Assembly (NCBI GenBank): GCA_030377945.1
Contig: JAUCGD010000239.1
Span: 1-5,221 of the forward strand
Direction of reading: 5' to 3'
Source of the DNA: Desulfobacterales bacterium HSG17
Lineage (GTDB): Bacteria > Desulfobacterota > Desulfobacteria > Desulfobacterales > Desulfococcaceae
Length of the DNA: 5,221 nucleotides
Made by a program: the position numbers and the translations under genes. Positions within the stretch are counted from its first letter, which is position 1. Each line of letters opens with the position of its first letter. The notes below the pieces were generated by a model, which had not been told where the DNA came from, did no database searches, and saw nothing but the letters and a program-made list of their open reading frames with translations. Shown piece by piece: positions 1-5,221 of this stretch.

Positions 1-1
1 T

Positions 2-676
2 AATCCCCTTGTATATATAATAATATATATTTTTATTTTTTCAATTATAATGCGTATCCGCATTGATCCACTGGAAACAGGTACTGATAGCTTTTTAATA
101 TTTTTCCTTTCTGGTTTTTTCCCTTGGCTTTTGTTTTCAGAAGGAATTTCCAGAGCTACAGGGATATTGATTGAAAACTCAAATCTCATAACTAAGGTTG
201 TATTTCCAGTAGAACTTCTTCCAATAGGATCTGTTCTTTCTGCTTTTATCATTAATAGTGTAGGTATGCTGATAATGCTGATTTATCTTATGTTTAAAGG
301 CTACTTTAACTATACTTGGCTCTATCTTATAGTATTATATCCTCTCTACATTTTGTTCATAGGAGGTTTCGCTTATTTTTTTTCTGCTTTATGCGTTTTT
401 ATCCGTGATATTAAGGAAATATTAGGAATACTTCTCATGGTCTGGTTTTATGCAACACCAATAATATATACGGTATCCATGATACCGGATTCTCTTAAGC
501 TTTTAATCATACTTAATCCTGTTAATATATTTATAAGTCTTTTTAGGGATGCTCTGCTTATTCATCAAGTACATTATACTCCGATTTTATATATTGCTTT
601 TCTCTCAGCTTTCTCATATGCATTTGGAGTTTGGTTTTTTATGCGGGCAAAGTCGGCTTTCGGAGATGTTCTTTGA
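2..676 (+). CDS. wzm: ABC-2 type polysaccharide export permease (Wzm-like), 5'-truncated by window edge
   Basis: This is the membrane subunit of an ABC transporter that exports lipid-linked polysaccharide across the inner membrane. The reading frame is open from the first full codon at position 2. The residues before the ATG at 50 (NPLVYIIIYIFIFSII) match the conserved NPL...VY.F.FS first membrane segment of this family, so that ATG is internal and the true start lies upstream of the window. About 224 residues are visible against a usual length near 260, so roughly 35 are missing. Further hydrophobic segments follow, together with family-typical stretches: a LSGFFPWLLFSEGISRA region, a NLITKVVFPVELLP loop, CVFIRDIKEILGILL, and ATPIIY before an ILNPVN motif. 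The partner ATPase begins 1 nt after the stop codon, as is usual for wzm-wzt pairs. Family assignment is firm. Whether the cargo is O antigen or another glycan cannot be told from this gene. Confidence 0.9.
   Translation, partial: NPLVYIIIYIFIFSIIMRIRIDPLETGTDSFLIFFLSGFFPWLLFSEGISRATGILIENSNLITKVVFPVELLPIGSVLSAFIINSVGMLIMLIYLMFKGYFNYTWLYLIVLYPLYILFIGGFAYFFSALCVFIRDIKEILGILLMVWFYATPIIYTVSMIPDSLKLLIILNPVNIFISLFRDALLIHQVHYTPILYIAFLSAFSYAFGVWFFMRAKSAFGDVL
471..487 (+). repeat. Perfect inverted repeat (7-bp stems, 3-nt loop) inside the permease gene
   Basis: CGGTATC (471-477) and GATACCG (481-487) are exact reverse complements around CAT. They lie in the coding sequence of the loop after ATPIIYTVS. 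There is no sign of function, and a short palindrome like this may be chance. Confidence 0.6.
662..665 (+). promoter_or_regulatory. Probable ribosome binding site (GGAG) for the Wzt-like ATPase
   Basis: GGAG lies inside the last codons of the permease gene, 12 nt before the ATG at 678. The spacing is on the long side. An in-frame ATG at 666 directly abuts this motif, leaving no spacer, which argues against 666 as the start. Confidence 0.4.
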
Positions 677-677
677 A

Positions 678-1874
678 ATGTTCAGTGTTCTTGTTCAGGA
701 TATTCATAAATACTACAAAAATTATAATCGCCCTGTTGATCGTCTGATTGAAGCAATAATCCGAAAACCTAGACATAAGTTTTTTACAGCTCTTAATGGT
801 ATTTCTTTTTCCTTGAGTCCAAACCAGTCTCTTGGAATAATAGGAAATAATGGAGTAGGAAAATCTACCCTCTTGAAAATCCTGGCAGGTACACTGACAC
901 CCTCTCAAGGGCAAATAGAAATGTCAGGCCGTGTAGCAGCTTTGCTTGAACTTGGAGCCGGATTTCATCCTGAATTTACAGGGCGTCAGAATATTTTTTT
1001 GAATGCGTCTCTACTTGGTATTTCAAAAAAGGAAATAATCAGTCAGGAGGAAGATATTATAGCTTTTTCCGAGCTGAATGAATTCATAGACCGGCCAGTA
1101 AAAACCTATTCTTCAGGCATGTATGTAAGACTGGCCTTTTCAATTGCTACCAGTGTAAATCCTGATATTTTGATCATAGACGAAGCTTTATCAGTTGGAG
1201 ATATAGCATTTCAGCGGAAATGTACTGATCGGATGAATTTGTTCAGAGAACAGGGAAAAACTATGATTTTTTGCAGCCATTCCATGTATCATGTCAGAGA
1301 ACTTTGTGATAGAACCATGTGGATTGAAAACGGGGCAATTCGCAGCATAGGCAGCACTGATGAGGTAGTAGCAAATTATGAAGAGTTATGCAGAAATAAA
1401 AAGAGTGCTGTACCTTCAAACTTAAAACAGCAGATACAACATACTAAATCACCGGAAGACTGCCGGATTATTCAAGCCGGTATTGAAGATGAAAACGCTA
1501 ATCCTACGGACACAATCACTCCGCTCACTAATGCATATTTTACAATGAAAGTTGAAATTTTAAATGATGACGTAAGCCCACAATTTGGCTTTGCTTTATT
1601 ATTACCTGATGAAAGTTTTTTTTCAGCAAGCATGACCCATCATGATAAAATTGATTGCGGCCCCTATCAGGCCGGTCAAAAAATAAATGTCCGATTACAT
1701 GTAGAGTATTTCCCGATTAGAGAAGGAACCTATCGCCTGCTCGCTGCTGTTGCTGAAAAAAGTGGTTTATTGTGGTATGAATATACCACTGTCAGCCCTG
1801 TAAAAATAAAAGTTGAACAGGGGATGGGAATTGTTACATTTAAGCGAAAATGGCATATAGAACAAAATGATTAA
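678..1874 (+). CDS. wzt: Polysaccharide ABC transporter ATP-binding protein with C-terminal Wzt domain
   Basis: This is the nucleotide-binding subunit that powers glycan export with the upstream permease; it acts on the cytoplasmic face of the inner membrane. From the ATG at 678 the product has 398 residues. The ABC domain shows Walker A GNNGVGKST (56-64), the Wzt-type signature YSSGM (144-148) in place of LSGGQ, Walker B ILIIDE (164-169) followed by ALSVGD, and the H-loop SH (200-201). A linker of about 25 residues leads to a beta-rich domain (about 262-395) ending in GIVTFKRKWH, which resembles the Wzt C-terminal carbohydrate-binding domain. In characterised Wzt proteins that domain recognises the terminal modification of the polymer. 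The frame is open back to 549, but that extension lies inside the permease gene. A start at 678 gives MFSVLVQDIHKYYKNYNRP, the expected N-terminus for the family. An ATG at 666 is the main alternative. Confidence 0.93.
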   Translation: MFSVLVQDIHKYYKNYNRPVDRLIEAIIRKPRHKFFTALNGISFSLSPNQSLGIIGNNGVGKSTLLKILAGTLTPSQGQIEMSGRVAALLELGAGFHPEFTGRQNIFLNASLLGISKKEIISQEEDIIAFSELNEFIDRPVKTYSSGMYVRLAFSIATSVNPDILIIDEALSVGDIAFQRKCTDRMNLFREQGKTMIFCSHSMYHVRELCDRTMWIENGAIRSIGSTDEVVANYEELCRNKKSAVPSNLKQQIQHTKSPEDCRIIQAGIEDENANPTDTITPLTNAYFTMKVEILNDDVSPQFGFALLLPDESFFSASMTHHDKIDCGPYQAGQKINVRLHVEYFPIREGTYRLLAAVAEKSGLLWYEYTTVSPVKIKVEQGMGIVTFKRKWHIEQND

Positions 1875-1877
1875 GGA
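1873..1877 (+). promoter_or_regulatory. Probable ribosome binding site (AAGGA) for radical SAM gene 1
   Basis: AAGGA overlaps the TAA stop of the ATPase gene (1872-1874) and sits 4 nt before the ATG at 1882. The in-frame ATG at 1867 has no such motif upstream. This supports 1882 as the start and suggests translation coupled to the ATPase gene. Confidence 0.45.
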
Positions 1878-1881
1878 ATTT

Positions 1882-2832
1882 ATGACATATTATCCTTCAA
1901 ATGTTATTTTGGAAACTGCATCTGTTTGTAACCTCAAATGTAAAGGCTGTGCTTTTCATGGTCCTCAACGCTTTACAACAAGATCTCCAGGTCTAATGGA
2001 TGAAAGCGTCTGGAAGACTGCAATTTTAGATATTGGTTCATGGAAACGGAAAATAAACCTTTCTGTTCACGGAGGTGGAGAACCTCTCCTTCATCCTCAA
2101 CTTAGAAGTATTCTCACCTATGCTAAATCATTTACTTCATTTGATGTCGGGTTCCTGACCAATGGAATGCTGTTAAATCGTGACTGGGCTGAATTTTTAG
2201 TTTTATCTGAAATAGAATGGGTTGCTTTCAGTATTGATGGTATAAATCCAGATACCCACAGGAAAGTCAGGAAAAAATCCGATATTCATATAATTGAACA
2301 AAATTTACAGGCACTTATAAATATCAAAAAAAATAAAAATAGATCAAAACCTTTTATCATGCTTAACATGGTTGCATATGATGAAATTATAGACCAGAGA
2401 CAGCTTTTTCTGGAACGCTGGATAAATAAAGTTGACAGTATCACAATCTCTCATTACAGAAATCCGCCGGACAGCAGAAGATGGCCTATAATTCCAGTAA
2501 AGAGAAAACCATGTTTTCTGCTATGGTCTCAAATGATTATAGCCTCTGATGGACGAATGGGACTGTGCTGTGAAGATTTTAATATTGACTTTCCTTTAGG
2601 AAATATTACAGAAACATCTTTATTGAAAATCTGGAACGGGAAAGAAATTTCAAAAGTCAGATCACTGCATGAACAAGGTAGATATGATATACACCCAATG
2701 TGCAGTGTTTGTGACACATGGGCAGATGATATTGTATATGAAAACAATAATACTGGTGATTACATTATAAAGTGCAGAGCATCGCAAATTGAATATAGGA
2801 AAGCAGGTATACATGGCATTCCTGCCGCATAA
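1882..2832 (+). CDS. Radical SAM/SPASM domain protein (first of two)
   Basis: This is a probable cytoplasmic iron-sulfur enzyme that cleaves S-adenosylmethionine to a 5'-deoxyadenosyl radical; its substrate is unknown. The product has 316 residues from 1882. The [4Fe-4S] motif CX3CX2C is at C16, C20 and C23. The SAM-contacting GGE motif is HGGGEPLLHP (63-72), followed by LTNGMLLN (92-99) and AFSIDG (115-120). The C-terminal SPASM-like part carries C211, the pair C229-C230, LGNI...LLKIWN, and C274-X2-C277. That is fewer cysteines than the seven-cysteine SPASM motif that holds two clusters, so I infer one auxiliary cluster. The start at 1882 has an AAGGA upstream and puts the first cluster cysteine at residue 16, exactly as in the second radical SAM protein. 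The ATG at 1867 is a real alternative, giving 321 residues and an 8-nt overlap with the ATPase gene. The genomic setting suggests polysaccharide tailoring. Confidence 0.88.
   Translation: MTYYPSNVILETASVCNLKCKGCAFHGPQRFTTRSPGLMDESVWKTAILDIGSWKRKINLSVHGGGEPLLHPQLRSILTYAKSFTSFDVGFLTNGMLLNRDWAEFLVLSEIEWVAFSIDGINPDTHRKVRKKSDIHIIEQNLQALINIKKNKNRSKPFIMLNMVAYDEIIDQRQLFLERWINKVDSITISHYRNPPDSRRWPIIPVKRKPCFLLWSQMIIASDGRMGLCCEDFNIDFPLGNITETSLLKIWNGKEISKVRSLHEQGRYDIHPMCSVCDTWADDIVYENNNTGDYIIKCRASQIEYRKAGIHGIPAA
2805..2808 (+). promoter_or_regulatory. Probable ribosome binding site (AGGT) for the methyltransferase
   Basis: AGGT ends 4 nt before the ATG at 2813, inside the end of the first radical SAM gene; a second purine run, AGGA, lies at 2797-2800. 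The upstream in-frame TTG at 2789 has no comparable motif, so the ATG is preferred. Confidence 0.35.
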
Positions 2833-3721
2833 AAAATCATATCCAACTGAAGATCATAACTCTATGGCAGCAGCCCTGGGGATTAGCCATGATAAAAAAG
2901 TTCTTGACATAGGTGGAGGCCATAATCCTTTTGGTTTTGCAGATGTTGTCGTTGATATAGATTTTTTTTCCGGGCATCATAGGGACGGCAATCAAATTAT
3001 TTTAGATCATGCAAATCATGAATATATTCAGGCAGATATTGCCAATCTTCCCTTTTCAGATAAGAGTTTTGATTTTATAATTTGTGTTCAAGTTTTGGAG
3101 CATGTTGATGATCCTGCAAAAGCCTGCGAAGAAATAATGAGAGTAGCTCATAGGGGCTTTATAGAAACTCCCAGAAAATGGACTGAATTTTATGCTGGTC
3201 ATCCGACACATAAATGGTTGATAGATGATACTGATGATGTTTTATCTTTTGAACCTGTTACCTTCAATAACTCTCCATTTATGAATTTTGCTCTGCCGCC
3301 TCTTTGGGATTCTGCTGAACTAAAAAAATATCTTGATTTTTATCGAAATATACCTTGTGTCCAACTTTTCTGGGAAGATTATTTTTTTTATAAAGTTAGA
3401 GACAGTCGGTCTGATTTGTCCTGCAGCAGCAGTGATTTAGCTGTCAGGCATTTTAATTTTGCTAAAAATCTTCTTTATTGGATGGCTCCTGCTCAAAATG
3501 GCCTTTATCATGCTTCATATGCATTTGAATTAGCAAAAGATAATTCTGAATATTCAAGTCTCTATGCTTTTTATCTTGCATTGTCAGGTAACTGGAAAGC
3601 TGCTATAAAACAAGGTCTTACTTTTAAATCAGCCTGGTATGCAGTCATTTGTAGTATTCTTATGCAAATTTCAAAACATTTCTGCTCTTGGTATAGGCGT
3701 ATTATATCTGCATGTCTTTAA
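2813..3721 (+). CDS. Class I SAM-dependent methyltransferase with C-terminal helical extension
   Basis: This is a probable cytoplasmic methyltransferase using S-adenosylmethionine; the acceptor is unknown. The product has 302 residues from the ATG at 2813. The Rossmann-type core shows motif I VLDIGGGHNPF (30-40), an acidic strand end VVVDID (45-50), QADIANLPFSDKSFD (73-87), and ICVQVLEHVDDP (90-101), the pattern of the Methyltransf_11 group. IETPRKW (117-123) follows. Residues about 208-302 are not part of a usual core: they look helical, with a possible TPR-like pair around 236-270 and a hydrophobic, aromatic end (about 275-300) that could contact membrane or a partner. The gene overlaps the upstream radical SAM gene by 20 nt. 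A TTG at 2789 would add eight residues (310 in total) but lacks a good ribosome site. Its place between two radical SAM genes suggests action on the same substrate, for example O-methylation of a sugar; that is inference. Confidence 0.85.
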   Translation: MAFLPHKKSYPTEDHNSMAAALGISHDKKVLDIGGGHNPFGFADVVVDIDFFSGHHRDGNQIILDHANHEYIQADIANLPFSDKSFDFIICVQVLEHVDDPAKACEEIMRVAHRGFIETPRKWTEFYAGHPTHKWLIDDTDDVLSFEPVTFNNSPFMNFALPPLWDSAELKKYLDFYRNIPCVQLFWEDYFFYKVRDSRSDLSCSSSDLAVRHFNFAKNLLYWMAPAQNGLYHASYAFELAKDNSEYSSLYAFYLALSGNWKAAIKQGLTFKSAWYAVICSILMQISKHFCSWYRRIISACL

Positions 3722-3724
3722 TAC

Positions 3725-3728
3725 AGGA
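3725..3728 (+). promoter_or_regulatory. Ribosome binding site (AGGA) for radical SAM gene 2
   Basis: AGGA lies in the 17-nt gap after the methyltransferase stop, 10 nt before the ATG at 3739, separated from it by a run of T and A. It is the only candidate in the gap and fits the chosen start. Confidence 0.5.
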
Positions 3729-3738
3729 TTTTTTTTAA

Positions 3739-4716
3739 ATGTATAACCAACCTTATATATACGAAATTGAACCAACAAATCATTGTCCATATCATTGTAT
3801 CATGTGTCCTCGCGGTAAAGGGAAAATGCATCGCAGTAAAGGATTTATTGAGTTGGAAATATTTGCTTCTATTCTGAAACAGATTCCAAAAGAACAAAAT
3901 CTTATCAGGCTTCACCATTTTGGTGAAGCAATATTACATCCTTATATAGATAAAATGATAGAAACGATCAATCATTTCAATTTGATTTCCTTAATTTCTC
4001 TTAATCCTGCAACACTCTCTCCTGTTTTAAACCGGAAATTAATAGCTGCGGGAATTAATATTGTATGTTTTTCTTTAGATTCTTTTTCAGATGAAGGTCT
4101 TTTTAAAATAAGGGGCATCAAACGTCCTTTTAAAGAATGCTGGGCCATGCTGAAAAATTTTATTGAAAATAGCCGCAATAGTAAAAGACCTATTTTGAAA
4201 ATTATACAGATGGTTGACCTTGAGCTTAATAAAAATGATCGTCATATATTTGAGAACATAAAAGAAAAATATCCAGAAGATGATATATATATCTATTTAA
4301 GTAATAATTATGGTTTTGGGGATATTGATTTGGTAGAGGAAACTCTTCCGGGCGGGAGCCAATTTCTTAAAAATGATTCCATGCCATGCGGTGCTCCTTT
4401 TTCTGAAGTTTCAATATTATGGAACGGTGATGTCGTACTATGTTGTTATGATTATGATGGGTTTAATGTAATAGGAAATATTAAAGAAAAAACTTTAAAT
4501 AAAATCTGGAATGATAAAAAAATATTAAAAATTCGTGATATTTTTAAATCAAGAAATACCCATTTATTACCTCTTTGCAAAAAATGTTTTCAAGCTCCCC
4601 ACAATTATTCAGATAATATTTCTTTCTTTCATAAAGGATGGGAAGAAGAAAGTACAATATTGAATATTCTGAATTCCATATCATTTAACGGAGATTATAG
4701 AACTAAAAATGAATAA
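3739..4716 (+). CDS. Radical SAM/SPASM domain protein (second of two)
   Basis: This is a second probable radical S-adenosylmethionine enzyme, 325 residues long, with unknown substrate. The cluster motif CX3CX2C is at C16, C20 and C23, preceded by EIEPTNHC as in many SPASM-family proteins. The position of the SAM-binding GGEP motif is occupied by HHFGEAILHP (59-68), with alanine where proline is usual. FSLDS (111-115) corresponds to the SIDG strand of the first copy. The SPASM-like part has C217, the pair C235-C236, VIGNI...LNKIWN and C280-X2-C283, the same layout as the first copy, so one auxiliary Fe-S cluster is inferred. The two proteins share architecture but are clearly diverged, so they are more likely distinct enzymes than a recent duplication. 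The 3' end overlaps the acyltransferase start by 8 nt. A sugar-modifying role is suggested by the neighbours; a role in peptide modification is not excluded. Confidence 0.88.
   Translation: MYNQPYIYEIEPTNHCPYHCIMCPRGKGKMHRSKGFIELEIFASILKQIPKEQNLIRLHHFGEAILHPYIDKMIETINHFNLISLISLNPATLSPVLNRKLIAAGINIVCFSLDSFSDEGLFKIRGIKRPFKECWAMLKNFIENSRNSKRPILKIIQMVDLELNKNDRHIFENIKEKYPEDDIYIYLSNNYGFGDIDLVEETLPGGSQFLKNDSMPCGAPFSEVSILWNGDVVLCCYDYDGFNVIGNIKEKTLNKIWNDKKILKIRDIFKSRNTHLLPLCKKCFQAPHNYSDNISFFHKGWEEESTILNILNSISFNGDYRTKNE
3909..3929 (+). repeat. Perfect inverted repeat (9-bp stems, 3-nt loop) inside radical SAM gene 2
   Basis: The left stem GCTTCACCA (3909-3917) and right stem TGGTGAAGC (3921-3929) are exact reverse complements around TTT. 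The repeat encodes the HHFGEA motif region. No T-tract follows directly, so it is not a typical terminator, and chance within a conserved coding motif is the simplest explanation. Confidence 0.7.
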
Positions 4717-5221
4717 AGAGATTATTGTTAAAGGAGAAAGTTATATAGTCCGAGCTTATCAGCCAAATGATGAAAAAAGGATTCTTGCTCTATGGGAATC
4801 AGCCTTTGATAAAAACATGCCTGTTGAATTATGGCAGTGGAAGTATATTAATAATCCTTATCGGCAGCACATGCTTCTTTGTGAAAACGAAAAAGGGAAT
4901 ATTGTAGTCCTGTATGGTGGAATACCGTATAAAGCAAACCTGAGAGGCAAAGAAGCTGAATTTACTCATCTGATGGATATTATGTCCCATCCTGACTACC
5001 GAAAAACAGGATTATTTGTTAAAACAGCTAATATGTTTTTTGATTCTGTTAACAAAAATAATACACCATTATTTTTATACGGTTTTCCCGGAGAACTGCA
5101 TTTTAAGGTTGGGAAAAGATTTCTCAGATATAAGGCATTGACAGGGGGAGTGGATTTTCTGACAATCCGTACTAATGAACTGGCAGCTAATAATTCGGAA
5201 AGAATCGGAAAAATTGAGCAT
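4709..5221 (+). CDS. GNAT-type N-acetyltransferase, 3'-truncated by window edge
   Basis: This gene runs off the end of the window; 171 codons are visible with no stop. It starts at an ATG that overlaps the stop of the preceding gene by 8 nt (ATGAATAA), which suggests coupled translation. The nearest purine-rich site (GGAG at 4690-4693) is 15 nt away and probably too far to act. The N-terminal part has YIVRAYQPNDEKRILALW (12-29), a typical GNAT opening, then WQWKYINNPY (42-51). A strand leads to MDIMSHPDYRKTGLF (89-103), which matches the acetyl-CoA pyrophosphate loop (R-x-x-G) of GNAT enzymes, and YGFPGELHFKVGKRF (124-138) resembles the GFPN...GF segment of the same group. GNAT enzymes transfer an acyl group from acyl-CoA, usually to an amine. 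In this locus an amino sugar is a reasonable acceptor, but that is inference. Family call fairly firm, substrate unknown. Confidence 0.75.
   Translation, partial: MNKEIIVKGESYIVRAYQPNDEKRILALWESAFDKNMPVELWQWKYINNPYRQHMLLCENEKGNIVVLYGGIPYKANLRGKEAEFTHLMDIMSHPDYRKTGLFVKTANMFFDSVNKNNTPLFLYGFPGELHFKVGKRFLRYKALTGGVDFLTIRTNELAANNSERIGKIEH

Noticed and set aside
11..30. TATA-rich stretch resembling a promoter
   Set aside because: It falls inside the open permease frame and encodes the first visible membrane segment.
549..677. N-terminal extension of the ATPase back to the ATG at 549
   Set aside because: It overlaps the conserved end of the permease gene in another frame and encodes sequence unlike Wzt N-termini; a start at 678 gives the expected protein.
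639..914. Minus-strand open frame of 91 codons
   Set aside because: It lies wholly opposite the permease end and the conserved Walker A region of the ATPase, its product has no recognisable features, and every real gene here is on the plus strand.
2529..2747. Minus-strand open frame of 72 codons
   Set aside because: It is a shadow of the SPASM-encoding part of the first radical SAM gene, with no supporting motif.
3722..3738. Possible terminator or promoter in the largest intergenic gap, with its T-run
   Set aside because: The gap is only 17 nt, no stem precedes the T-run, and it contains a ribosome binding site for the next gene.
3718..3918. Minus-strand open frame of 66 codons covering the 17-nt gap
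   Set aside because: It is almost entirely opposite the cluster-binding region of the second radical SAM gene, and the product shows no family features.
3972..4178. Minus-strand open frame of 68 codons
   Set aside because: It is a shadow of the second radical SAM gene with low-complexity charged sequence and no ribosome site evidence.
1882..4716. RiPP biosynthesis cluster
   Set aside because: Radical SAM/SPASM pairs suggest this, but there is no precursor peptide gene, leader-binding domain or peptidase in the window, and the neighbours point to polysaccharide export.

Overview
The window is a compact, all-plus-strand stretch of AT-rich DNA (about one-third G+C by eye). It holds six consecutive genes from what looks like a surface-polysaccharide locus of a Gram-negative bacterium. 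The order is an ABC-2 polysaccharide export permease (Wzm type, 5' end cut by the window edge), its ATPase with a C-terminal Wzt-type sugar-binding domain, a radical SAM/SPASM protein, a class I SAM-dependent methyltransferase with an extra C-terminal helical region, a second radical SAM/SPASM protein, and a GNAT-type acyltransferase cut by the 3' window edge. Nothing in the sequence fixes the species. The low G+C content and the mix of Wzm/Wzt with radical SAM enzymes would suit an anaerobe, for example a member of the Desulfobacterota, but this is a guess.

Layout: 2-676 permease; 678-1874 ATPase; 1882-2832 radical SAM 1; 2813-3721 methyltransferase; 3739-4716 radical SAM 2; 4709-5221 and beyond, acyltransferase. 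Gaps are 1, 7 and 17 nt, and two junctions overlap (20 and 8 nt). I see no terminator, promoter, RNA gene, mobile element or CRISPR array, and no non-coding stretch over 20 nt. All six genes are therefore probably read from one transcript that starts upstream of the window.

Working model: Wzm and Wzt form the inner-membrane exporter that moves a lipid-linked glycan (O antigen or capsule-like polymer) to the periplasm, and the Wzt C-terminal domain recognises the glycan to be exported. The four downstream genes are probably cytoplasmic tailoring enzymes: two radical SAM proteins with an auxiliary Fe-S domain, a methyltransferase between them, and an acyltransferase. They may modify the sugar or cap the chain. 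No glycosyltransferase and no RiPP precursor peptide is visible here, so the substrate of the radical SAM pair is open. That pair is the part most likely to hold undescribed chemistry.
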